NCBI GenBank assembly: GCA_004295085.1
Contig: SHNF01000016.1
Span: 27,130-91,129 of the forward strand
Length of the DNA stretch: 64,000 nt
From: Planctomycetota bacterium
GTDB taxonomy: Bacteria > Planctomycetota > UBA1135
Direction of reading: 5' to 3'
The stretch's first letter is position 1. Every line of letters begins with the position of its first letter. The notes beneath the pieces were generated by a model. The model had not been told where the DNA came from and ran no database searches. It saw only the letters and a program-made list of their open reading frames with translations. A program made the translations under genes and the position numbers. This document shows, piece after piece, positions 42,272-49,976 of the stretch.

Positions 42272-43401
42272 GGCTGCAGCAGCGAGCCGGCGCGGCGCGC
42301 CACCGCCTGCAACGGCGCGCCGCAGCCCGGCTGCGGCACGCCGTCCAGCAGCAGTCCGCGCGGAACCCGGCCATCGCCGCGCGTGTACCGGCCCGGCGGG
42401 TCGTCCAGGTCCAACGCCTCGGCTCCCCAGGCTTCCGGCCGGCGGCGCACCACCCACAGCAACGCGCCGCGGCACGCGCCCACGCGGCCCAGCACGCGCT
42501 CATCCGCGAGCACCACGGCTGCCGGGTCGCGGCCGGAGCGGCGCACGGCCACGCTCGCGGGTCCAAGGACCGCGTCCACTCCCAGCAGCAGCGTCGCCGG
42601 CGCGCTCCACAGCGGCGGCTCGGCGACCAGCATTGGCCCCACCGCCTGCGCCGCGACGTACACGCGCCCTTCGGCGCCGGGCGGCAGCGCGCCCTGCACC
42701 TGCCACACCGGATCCGAGCGCAGCGGCTGCGGCGAAGGCTCCAGGGTCCCCAGCGCCAGCACGCCGTCCAGGCTGGGCGGATCGCCGGCCCGCGGCCGCC
42801 ACAGGACTTCCATTCCAGCGCTCGGCTCGGCGGCGGCGTCCAGCCACGCGACCAGCGGCGTGGCCCCGCTCTTCACTCCCAACGTCACGGCGCGCAGGGA
42901 TTCGCCGGCCGCGCTGCGCAGCCACACGCCGGTGCGCGCGTCGGCCGCGGTCCACAGCTTCACCACGGCCGCGCCGTCCCCCGCCTTCTCCACCCGCCCG
43001 ATCCAGGTGCCGCCAAAGGCGACCGCCTGCTCGGGCGCCAGGCCGTACTCACGCCCGGCGGCGAGCAGCAGCCGGCCCTCCGCGCGCCGGTGCTCCTGGA
43101 CCGGGACCTCCAACCAGGCCACGCCGGCGGCCTCGGGCGGGCGGCCGTGCCGGCGCTCCCAGGCCGCGAGCCCGGAACCGGCCGCGGTGCCGTCCGGGGC
43201 CGGCGCGTGCACGCCGTGCACGGCGTCGGCCAGCGGGCCGGCGCCGCGCGCCAGGAGCGAGGTCAGCGGCGCCACCAGGGCGCCTGCGGCCCGCTCCAGC
43301 ACGGGCTGCGGCCACACGGCGAGCAGCGTGAGCACAGCCAGCAAGGCGCCGGTGGCCAGGACGCGGCGCCAGCGTTCCGCGTCCGGCAGGAGGAACTGCA
43401 C
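42268..43401 (-). CDS. mreC: MreC-like rod-shape protein
   Basis: 377 residues from GTG 43401, one base overlapping the mreB stop (TAGTG). A single N-terminal membrane helix (RVLATGALLAVLTLLAVW) precedes a mostly beta-rich periplasmic domain with segments such as GVAWLEVPVQEHRRAEGRLL. Sequence is divergent from E. coli MreC and lacks an obvious long coiled coil; the cluster position and topology support the call. MreC activates the elongasome through PBP2. Confidence 0.75.
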   Translation of the reverse strand: MQFLLPDAERWRRVLATGALLAVLTLLAVWPQPVLERAAGALVAPLTSLLARGAGPLADAVHGVHAPAPDGTAAGSGLAAWERRHGRPPEAAGVAWLEVPVQEHRRAEGRLLLAAGREYGLAPEQAVAFGGTWIGRVEKAGDGAAVVKLWTAADARTGVWLRSAAGESLRAVTLGVKSGATPLVAWLDAAAEPSAGMEVLWRPRAGDPPSLDGVLALGTLEPSPQPLRSDPVWQVQGALPPGAEGRVYVAAQAVGPMLVAEPPLWSAPATLLLGVDAVLGPASVAVRRSGRDPAAVVLADERVLGRVGACRGALLWVVRRRPEAWGAEALDLDDPPGRYTRGDGRVPRGLLLDGVPQPGCGAPLQAVARRAGSLLQP

Positions 43402-44441
43402 TAGCCGACCTCGTCGCCCTCCGACAGGAACGAGGAATAGAGGTCCAGGTCCTCCAGGAACCTGGCAGTGCCGCGGGCCACCGCGGTGAGCGGGTCCTCG
43501 CTGATGCTGGCCGGAATGCCGGTGCTCTTGCTCAGGTAGCGGTCGATCCCGGGCAGCAGCGCGCCGCCGCCGACGATCACGATGCCGGTCTCGATGAGGT
43601 CGGCGCCGATCTCCGGCGGCGCCGCCTCGAGCGCGTCCAGCACCGCGCGATTGATCACGCGCAAGGGCTCCTGCAGGGCTTCGCGGATCTCCTCGCTGGT
43701 GATCACGGTCTTGCGCGGCATCAGGTTGAGCGTGTCGCGCCCGGCCACTTCCATGGATCGCTCCTGCTCCAGCGGCATGGCCGAGCCGATGGTCTTCTTG
43801 ATCTCCTCCGCGGTCTGCGGGCCGACCTGCAGGTTGTGCTTCTTGCGCAGGTAGGCCACGATGCCCTCATCCAGGTCGTCGCCGGCCACCTTCACCGACG
43901 TGACCACCACCGGGCCGCCGAGGGCCAGGATGGCCACCTCGGCCGTGCCGCCGCCGATGTCCACCACCATCGAGCCCTTGGCCTCGGTGATGGGCAGCCC
44001 GATCCCGAGCGCCCCGGCCATGGGCTCGTCCACCAGGTATACCTTGCGCGCGCCGGCGCGCTCGGCGCTGTTGATGACGGCGCGCTTCTCCACGGTGGTG
44101 ATGCCGGAGGGCACGGCGATGACCACGCGCGGCTTGACCCAGGCCTTGCCCTGCTGCGCCTTGCGCAGGAAATAGCGCAGCAGCTTCTCCGTGATCTCGA
44201 AGTCGGCGATCACCCCGCCCTTCATCGGCCGCACCGCGATGATGTTCTGCGGCGTCTTGCCGAGCATCTTGTAGGCCTCCAGGCCCACGCCCATGCCGTC
44301 CAGGATCACCTCGTTGGTGCCCTTGTACACCGCCACCACGGTGGGCTCGTTGAGGATGATGCCGCGGTCGCGCGAGGCGACCAGCGTGTTGGCCGTGCCC
44401 AGGTCGATGCCGAGGTCCTCCGTCAAGGAGAACCGGCCCAT
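43401..44441 (-). CDS. mreB: Rod-shape-determining actin homologue MreB
   Basis: 346 residues from ATG 44441. Actin-family motifs are complete: phosphate-1 LGIDLGTANTLVASRDRG, connect-1 IAVPSGITTVEKRAVINSA, phosphate-2 GSMVVDIGGGTAEVAILALG, adenosine IVIVGGGALLPGIDRYLS. It forms membrane-bound filaments that direct lateral wall synthesis. First gene of the mreBCD-PBP2-rodA operon; 160 bp with a strong hairpin separates it from the upstream small gene. Confidence 0.97.
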   Translation of the reverse strand: MGRFSLTEDLGIDLGTANTLVASRDRGIILNEPTVVAVYKGTNEVILDGMGVGLEAYKMLGKTPQNIIAVRPMKGGVIADFEITEKLLRYFLRKAQQGKAWVKPRVVIAVPSGITTVEKRAVINSAERAGARKVYLVDEPMAGALGIGLPITEAKGSMVVDIGGGTAEVAILALGGPVVVTSVKVAGDDLDEGIVAYLRKKHNLQVGPQTAEEIKKTIGSAMPLEQERSMEVAGRDTLNLMPRKTVITSEEIREALQEPLRVINRAVLDALEAAPPEIGADLIETGIVIVGGGALLPGIDRYLSKSTGIPASISEDPLTAVARGTARFLEDLDLYSSFLSEGDEVG

Positions 44442-44549
44442 GACCTGATCGAACCAGCGGGCGGCCAAGGTAGCTTGCAAGTCTCGTAGGAGGCGCGGCG
44501 AGCCGGCGGAGTGTAGAAAAAAGGGCCGCGCGAATGCTAGAGAATGCCA

Positions 44550-44594
44550 GGGGTCGGATCGAGCCACCCGCAAGGGATGGTGCGATCCGACCCC
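44550..44594. terminator. Strong inverted repeat between small TM gene and mreB
   Basis: GGGGTCGGATCG (44550-44561) pairs perfectly with CGATCCGACCCC (44583-44594); the 21-base interior also holds partly pairing CCACCC/GGATGG. It begins 9 bp after the stop of the 44603 gene on the minus strand and about 110 bp before mreB. It can terminate the upstream transcript or regulate mreB; no U-tract is seen. Confidence 0.45.
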
Positions 44595-44602
44595 GGACGA
44601 GC

Positions 44603-44842
44603 TTACTGCCCTTCGTACTGGCCCTTGAACAGCCAGCCGCCGCCGAAATTCCTGCCGTTGGCGTAGTCGATGGTGAGGATGGCGGCGACCAGGAGCAGGA
44701 AGGTCACGAGGCTCAGCACCGCCTCCACCGGCATCCCGGGCTTCTCCTCCTCCACCACGACCACCTTGGGCTTGCGCTCGGGCTTGGCCGGCTTGGCCGG
44801 ACGGCGCGGCGCGGGCGCGGGCTTGTTGGAACGCATGGCCAT
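44603..44842 (-). CDS. Small single-TM protein with basic N-terminus
   Basis: 79 residues from ATG 44842. The N-terminal 33 residues are Lys/Pro/Ala-rich (KPAPAPRRPAKPAKPERKPK), then a membrane helix (VEAVLSLVTFLLLVAAILTI) and a short tail (GRNFGGGWLFKGQYEGQ). No family recognised. It is positioned between mreB and a coiled-coil envelope protein, so an envelope-related role is plausible. GGGGAGCC precedes the start. Confidence 0.65.
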   Translation of the reverse strand: MAMRSNKPAPAPRRPAKPAKPERKPKVVVVEEEKPGMPVEAVLSLVTFLLLVAAILTIDYANGRNFGGGWLFKGQYEGQ

Positions 44843-44853
44843 GGCGGCTCCCC

Positions 44854-45711
44854 TTACAACTGGGTCCTGACCCGGTCGCCGGCGGCGATGCGGGCGTTGC
44901 CCGGCATGGTCACCGTCCCGGCGGAGTTGTTCTCGTTGACCACGTCCACGCGAATGCGGCCCTTGTAGGAGCTGCCGCCGTACACGTCGAAGGTGTAGCC
45001 CGGGCGCACGTTGTGCTTCTTGCCGATGTTGATGACGACGATAGGGCCGGGGCCGTCGTACGCCGCATCCAGCACCACCCCTTCCAGATCCAACGGCTGG
45101 ATCCCGAAGTCCTTGGGATCGAAGCCGTAGTACGTGGAGGCCTCCAGCAGGCGCGTCTCCGCGGACTCTTTGTCCTCGCCCAGACGTGCCACCTGGGCCT
45201 CCAGCTCCGAGATCCGGCCTTCCGCCAGAGTGGAAGTCTCGACGGCCGTGGTCGAGGCGGAGACAGCGGCGTCCCTCTGGTCCAGGGCCTGGTCCCGCTC
45301 GCTGCGGAACTGGTCCATCTGGCGCACGGCGTCGGCCAGCTGCGTGGCCTGGGCGCGGTTGGTCTGCTCCAGGTCGCCGAGCTTGGCGTTGATGCCGTTC
45401 AGGCTCTCCGTAAGGTCGGTGTTCTTCTGCTTCTCGGTGCTGAGCGCGGCGAGCGCGGCCTGCAGCTCGCCCTCGAGGCGGCTGCGCTCGCTGGCCAGGC
45501 GCTGCACTTCGCTCTCCAGCTGGCCCTTCTCGGCCTGGAGCTGGCTGATCAGGGTGTCCTTCTCCTTGACACGCTCCTCGAATTGCGTGTTGAGCTCGTT
45601 GTACTTCGTGCGCCAGTCACCAGCCGAGCCCACGAGAGTGGCGGCCGCGCCAACGAAGACCGCGGCGAGCGCCAGGTTTGCCACAAGGAAGAACTTTCCG
45701 ACGGAACTCAT
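44854..45711 (-). CDS. Membrane-anchored coiled-coil protein with C-terminal beta domain
   Basis: 285 residues. Residues 5-28 are an N-terminal membrane helix (FFLVANLALAAVFVGAAATL). Residues 40-185 are heptad-rich coiled coil (LISQLQAEKGQLESEVQRLA, LNGINAKLGDLEQTNRAQAT). Residues 215-285 (VVLDAAYDGPGPIVVINIG, VRPGYTFDVYGGSSYKGRI, AAGDRVRTQL) form a small beta domain resembling a FlgT-C/flagellar-like fold. It is probably extracytoplasmic, scaffold-like. The co-directional genes downstream are the small TM gene and the mre operon. Confidence 0.78.
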   Translation of the reverse strand: MSSVGKFFLVANLALAAVFVGAAATLVGSAGDWRTKYNELNTQFEERVKEKDTLISQLQAEKGQLESEVQRLASERSRLEGELQAALAALSTEKQKNTDLTESLNGINAKLGDLEQTNRAQATQLADAVRQMDQFRSERDQALDQRDAAVSASTTAVETSTLAEGRISELEAQVARLGEDKESAETRLLEASTYYGFDPKDFGIQPLDLEGVVLDAAYDGPGPIVVINIGKKHNVRPGYTFDVYGGSSYKGRIRVDVVNENNSAGTVTMPGNARIAAGDRVRTQL

Positions 45712-45841
45712 TCCGTGCTCCTGAGACTGGTCCGGGACGTGATGGGGGGTCCTGCCGGCGCAGCGGCGCCGGGCTCCCTATAGCCGCGCCGGCCGCTCCG
45801 GTTGCAGGCTGCCAGGGAGGATCGGCAAGGTAGCCGTGGGC

Positions 45842-47449
45842 TCAAGTGGGGTCAAGGCGGCGCCTCGGCGCCCACCAACCCCAGGCCGCCAGCCCCCAGC
45901 CGAGCACCGCCACGGCCGGGAGCAGCAGCCAGCCCCCCAGCAGATAAGGAGTGACGGTGGCCGCGGACACGCGCGGCAGGCCGGCCGCGAGCCAGCCGGA
46001 GCGGCCGCGCTCGAGCTGCGCCTGCAGGCGCCCGCCGGCGTCCACCAGCACGGTCCAGCCGTTGTTGGTGGCGCGCAGCACCGCCCGTCCGGTTTCGGCG
46101 GCGCGGAAGCGGGTGGCCGCCACCATCTGGTCCATTTCCTCGCTGGTGCCGTACCAGGCTTCGTTGGACAGGACCAGGAAGGCCTCGGCGCCGCCGGCGG
46201 CCTGGCGGCGGAACACCGCCTCGAACACGTTCTCCCAGCAGATGGCGACGCCCAGCTGCAGCTCGCCGTGCGCCCATGGAAAGCGCAGCAGGCTCGGCCG
46301 CGGCGGCGCCTGGAAGTCCGGGCGCAGGCCGAAGGCGCGGTAGATGGCGCGGCCCAGGGCCCGGCCTCCAGGGAAGCGTCCGTCCAGCGGCAGGCGCTCG
46401 CCGAAGGGCACCAGCTCGGTCTTGGCCGCGTGCGCCAGGATCCGGCCATCGGCCGCGAACACGACGGCCGCGCTGCGGCGCGCGCTGCGCGTGCGCGCCG
46501 CGTCCTCCTCCGCCACCGGCGCGTACCAGTGCGCGCCGGTCACGAAGCACGCCGAAGGCGCCAGGCGGCGGCCGATGCCGCGCGCGAACTCCATCGCCCT
46601 CTCCGCCGCCTCGGCCGCCGGATAGCGCAGCAGCTCGTCGCTCCAGCGCGAGGGACGCGTCAGCACTCCCTGCGTGCCCGGGGCGGTGACCGGAAGCGGG
46701 AACATGGTCTCCGCCCACAGCACCAGGTCCGCGCCGGGTGCTGCGGCCAGCGCCGCCGTGGTGACCTCGGCCTGGCGGCGCAGCACGTCCTGCTCGGTTT
46801 CGTCATGCTTCTCCTCCAGGCTGATGTCCGGCTGGACGGCCAGGCACTGCACCGGCGGCACCAGCGAGCCGCTGCGCTCCGGCGCCGGGGCCAGCAGGCT
46901 CGCCACCGCGGCCAGCGCGGTGAGCGCCGGCGCCGGCGCCAGCTCCACGACGTGCCGCCGCCGCGCCAGGGCGTAAAGGCAGCCCCCCCACAGCGCCACC
47001 AGCACCACCAGCCCGCTCTCGCCCACGCTTCGCGCCAGGAACAAGGCTGCGGGCTGATCCGCGAGGCCCAGGGACAGCAGCGCCCAGGGCACGCCGCCCA
47101 TGGGCAGGAGCGCGCGCAGCCACTCGGCGGCGCACAGCGCCAGTGGTCCGGCCAGCGACGGCGGGAGCTTGCGGCGCAGGCCGCGATACGCGAGCCCCTC
47201 CGCGACCCACCAGAAAGCCAGCGTGGCCGCGGGGCCGAGCGGAAACAGCCAGTGGACGTGGGTGAGGAAGGAAAACGTCAGCAGCCAGAACACGAAGCCG
47301 CCCAGCCAGTCGCCGCGCCAGGACAGGCCTCGTTCCCAGGCGGCGATGCGCAGCGCCGCGAACGGCAGGCACAGCGGTCCCAGGACCCATCCGGGCAGGC
47401 TGGCGACGCGCAGCACCGCGGCCAGCAGCGGCAGGAGCAGGACCGCCAC
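45842..47449 (-). CDS. lnt: Apolipoprotein N-acyltransferase
   Basis: 535 residues from GTG 47449. About six membrane helices surround a nitrilase domain. The catalytic Glu-Lys-Cys triad is visible as WAETMFP (Glu), AKTELVPFGERLP (Lys) and AICWENVFEAVF (Cys), with LSNEAWYGTSEEMDQMVAAT and TNNGWTVLVDAGG following. Lnt adds the third acyl chain to the N-terminal Cys of lipoproteins, consistent with the several lipoproteins in this window. The gene starts 5 bp past the moeA stop, so co-transcription is likely. Confidence 0.94.
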   Translation of the reverse strand: MAVLLLPLLAAVLRVASLPGWVLGPLCLPFAALRIAAWERGLSWRGDWLGGFVFWLLTFSFLTHVHWLFPLGPAATLAFWWVAEGLAYRGLRRKLPPSLAGPLALCAAEWLRALLPMGGVPWALLSLGLADQPAALFLARSVGESGLVVLVALWGGCLYALARRRHVVELAPAPALTALAAVASLLAPAPERSGSLVPPVQCLAVQPDISLEEKHDETEQDVLRRQAEVTTAALAAAPGADLVLWAETMFPLPVTAPGTQGVLTRPSRWSDELLRYPAAEAAERAMEFARGIGRRLAPSACFVTGAHWYAPVAEEDAARTRSARRSAAVVFAADGRILAHAAKTELVPFGERLPLDGRFPGGRALGRAIYRAFGLRPDFQAPPRPSLLRFPWAHGELQLGVAICWENVFEAVFRRQAAGGAEAFLVLSNEAWYGTSEEMDQMVAATRFRAAETGRAVLRATNNGWTVLVDAGGRLQAQLERGRSGWLAAGLPRVSAATVTPYLLGGWLLLPAVAVLGWGLAAWGWWAPRRRLDPT

Positions 47450-47453
47450 CGGC

Positions 47454-48689
47454 TCAGCTCAAGCGCAGGAAGCGCACAGGGTCGCCGGCCTGCAGGCGCG
47501 TGTCCGCTGGCACGTGCAGCAGCGCCTCCGCGAGTGCGAGGCAGGTCCAGTCGCCGGAGCCGGCTTCCGGGCGCGCGGTCACGACGACCTCGCCCGCGGC
47601 GCTCACACGCAGGTCCGCGGCCAGGAAACGCTCGCGCCCGCCGGCGCGCGCGGGCCCGCCGGCGCGGCCGGCCTCCAGGGCGCGTGGCAGCTCCTGCGCC
47701 GCTCCGGCGAGCCGGCGCAGCATGGGCACGCCGAACAACTCCAGGATCACGTAGGCGGACACCGGGTTGCCGGGCAGCCCCAGCACCCACTGGTCTCCGC
47801 GCCGCCCCACCCACACCGGCTTGCCCGGCTGCACGCTGACCCCGTGCAGCAGCTCCTCCACGTCCAGCGCGGCGAAGGCCTGGGGCAGCAGGTCCTTCTC
47901 GCCCATGCTGACGCCGCCGATGGTCACGATCAGGTCGGCGCGCTCCAGCGCGCCGGCCAGCGCCGCGCGCAGCTCCTCCAGGTGGTCCGGCACGCGCCGG
48001 CTGGCCACCACTTCGCCGCCGGCGCGCTGCGCCTGCAACGCCGCGGCCAGGCGGTTGCTGTCGCGCACCTGGTGCGGCTGCGGCTGCTGCGTCCAGGCCA
48101 CCACTTCGTCGCCGCTGCTCAGGATGGCCACGCGCGGGCGCGGCGCGACCGGCAGCGGATCGGCGCCGCAGCCGGCCGCCGCGCTCAGGTCGGCCGCGGT
48201 CAGGACGCGCCCGGGCTGCAGCAGCACGCGCCCTGCCGCTCCCATCTCGCCGGCGCGGCGCACGTTCTGTCCCGGCTTGGGCGCCGCCTGCACCTGCACC
48301 AGGCCGCCGGCGGGCTGGGTCAGCTCCACGGGCACCACCGCGTCCGCGCCGGGCGCCAGCGTGCCGCCGGTCATGACGGCCACGGCCTCCCCGGGGCCCA
48401 CGGGCACGCTCTCCGCCGTGCCCGCGTACACGGTGCCCGCCAGCCGCCGCGGAGCGCCGCCGTCGGCGCTGCGCACGGCATAGCCGTCCATGGCCGAGCG
48501 CGCCACCGGCGGCTCGTCCCGGTCCAGGGCCACGGGCGCCCGCAGGACCCGCCCCAGGGCAGCCAGCAAGGGCACAGGCTCGGCCGGGCGGGCCAGGGTC
48601 TGCACCTCCCGCGCCAGCAGCGCCAGGGCGGCCGGATAGGACAGCAGCTCCCGGCCCTTGTGCTGGCGGTCGCACGGATCGGCGCTCAT
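47454..48689 (-). CDS. moeA: Molybdopterin molybdenumtransferase MoeA
   Basis: 411 residues. Diagnostic stretches are PPVARSAMDGYAVRSAD, GEAVAVMTGGTLAPGADAVV, RPRVAILSSGDEVVAW, VRDSNRLAAALQ, ADLIVTIGGVSMGEKDLL, and WVLGLPGNPVSAYVILELFG. MoeA inserts molybdenum into adenylylated molybdopterin for molybdoenzymes. No other moa or moe gene is in the window. The start (ATG 48689) is 105 bp from the divergent RND adaptor gene. Confidence 0.94.
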   Translation of the reverse strand: MSADPCDRQHKGRELLSYPAALALLAREVQTLARPAEPVPLLAALGRVLRAPVALDRDEPPVARSAMDGYAVRSADGGAPRRLAGTVYAGTAESVPVGPGEAVAVMTGGTLAPGADAVVPVELTQPAGGLVQVQAAPKPGQNVRRAGEMGAAGRVLLQPGRVLTAADLSAAAGCGADPLPVAPRPRVAILSSGDEVVAWTQQPQPHQVRDSNRLAAALQAQRAGGEVVASRRVPDHLEELRAALAGALERADLIVTIGGVSMGEKDLLPQAFAALDVEELLHGVSVQPGKPVWVGRRGDQWVLGLPGNPVSAYVILELFGVPMLRRLAGAAQELPRALEAGRAGGPARAGGRERFLAADLRVSAAGEVVVTARPEAGSGDWTCLALAEALLHVPADTRLQAGDPVRFLRLS

Positions 48690-48794
48690 GCGGCGCCCGG
48701 ATGTTGCGTAGAAACCGTCACCGAAAAGTCATAATAAGCCTCTGCACCCCGCAGCGGCAGTCTGCATCTTGCGCTCCTGAACACTCCATTCCGC

Positions 48795-49976
48795 ATGAAG
48801 CTGCGCACCTTGGCCGTCCTGGCGGCGGCCCTCACTCCTGCCGCGTGCTGGGGAGGTGGTGACGAGGGCGGCACCGGCGGCGGCACCGATGAGCCCGCGC
48901 CGGCGTCTCCGCCCGCTGCCTCCGCCGTCTCCACCGAGGCGGAGAAGCCCAGAGACCCGGTCCTGGTGCGGGTGGCCGCCATCACCCTCGCTCCCATCGA
49001 GCGCAAGCTCGAGGCCACCGCCCACGTGGAGTCGCTGGACGTCGTGGACGTGGTGGCCGAGCGCTCCGAGCCCGTGACGGAAGTGCTGGTCGAGGAAGGC
49101 GACGCCGTCGCGGCGGGCCAGGTGCTGGCGCGCCTGCGCGACGAGCTGGCGCAGCTGGCCGTGGCCGAGGCCAAGGTGCGCCTGCAGGGCGCGAGCACCC
49201 AGCTCAGCCAGGCCGAGCGCGACCACGAGCGCAACCGCAAGCTGGCCGCAGGCGAGGATGGCACCTCCCTGCTCAGCGAGCGCGAGCTGGAAGCCAGCGA
49301 GGAGCGGCGGCTGAACGCCCGCAACAGCGTGGACGCGGCCCAGGTCGCCCTCGACCAGGCGCAGCTGGAGCTGCGCCGCTGCACCATCACGGCGCCCATC
49401 GCCGGCACGGTCAGCGAGCGCATGATCTCGCTGGGCGACACCACGGCGCTGGGCGCGCGCGTGTTCCGCATCGTGGACCTGTCGCATCCCAAGGCGGTGT
49501 TCTTCCGCCCGCAGCGCGAGCTGGCCAGCCTGAAGGTGGGCCAGGCCCTGAGCGCGACCAGCGAGGCGCTGCCGGGCATGACCGTGCCCGGCCACATCGA
49601 GCGCATCTCGCCGGTGGTGGACACCCTCAGCGGCACGGTGAAGGTCACCGCGGCTCTGGAGCCCGGCGCGCTGGCGCTGCCGGCCGGGATCCTGGTGCGC
49701 CTGAGCGTGGTCCTGGACCGCAAGGAGCAGGCGCTGCTCGTGCCCAAGCGCGCGCTCCTGTTCGAGGGGCAGAAGATCATCTGCTTTCGCGTGCGCGAGT
49801 CGCCGGAGGACGGCGTGCTGCGCGCGGCGCGCCTGGAGCTCAGCCCCGGCTACGAGGATCCGCAGTACCTGGAAGCCGTGCCCACGGAGGACGGGCTGCG
49901 TCCCGAGGATCGCGTCGTGATCGTGGGCGCGGACCGCCTCGCCGACGGGGACCGGGTGCAGCTCGCCGCGGAATGA
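48795..49976 (+). CDS. RND efflux periplasmic adaptor (membrane fusion) lipoprotein
   Basis: 393 residues. The signal peptide ends in PAAC (Cys18). A Gly/Asp/Pro linker follows. The lipoyl/barrel-sandwich hybrid halves are SEPVTEVLVEEGDAVAAGQV and CTITAPIAGTVSERMISLGD, split by a helical hairpin (RLQGASTQLSQAERDHERNR). The beta-barrel and membrane-proximal domains follow (SVVLDRKEQALLVPKRALLF). It couples an RND permease to an outer-membrane exit duct. Stop overlaps the first permease start (ATGA). Note: no TolC-like gene is in the window. Confidence 0.92.
   Translation: MKLRTLAVLAAALTPAACWGGGDEGGTGGGTDEPAPASPPAASAVSTEAEKPRDPVLVRVAAITLAPIERKLEATAHVESLDVVDVVAERSEPVTEVLVEEGDAVAAGQVLARLRDELAQLAVAEAKVRLQGASTQLSQAERDHERNRKLAAGEDGTSLLSERELEASEERRLNARNSVDAAQVALDQAQLELRRCTITAPIAGTVSERMISLGDTTALGARVFRIVDLSHPKAVFFRPQRELASLKVGQALSATSEALPGMTVPGHIERISPVVDTLSGTVKVTAALEPGALALPAGILVRLSVVLDRKEQALLVPKRALLFEGQKIICFRVRESPEDGVLRAARLELSPGYEDPQYLEAVPTEDGLRPEDRVVIVGADRLADGDRVQLAAE

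Noticed and set aside
39294..43331. A 1345-codon plus-strand open frame across the PBP2-mreD-mreC genes
   Set aside because: It is antisense to genes with complete conserved motifs; long antisense frames arise from the high-GC codon bias, and its translation is Arg/Ala/Gln-rich low complexity without family character.
48704..48738. Promoter for the RND operon (TTGCGT and CATAAT boxes)
   Set aside because: The spacer would be about 20 bp and the -35 box is poor; not convincing enough to list.
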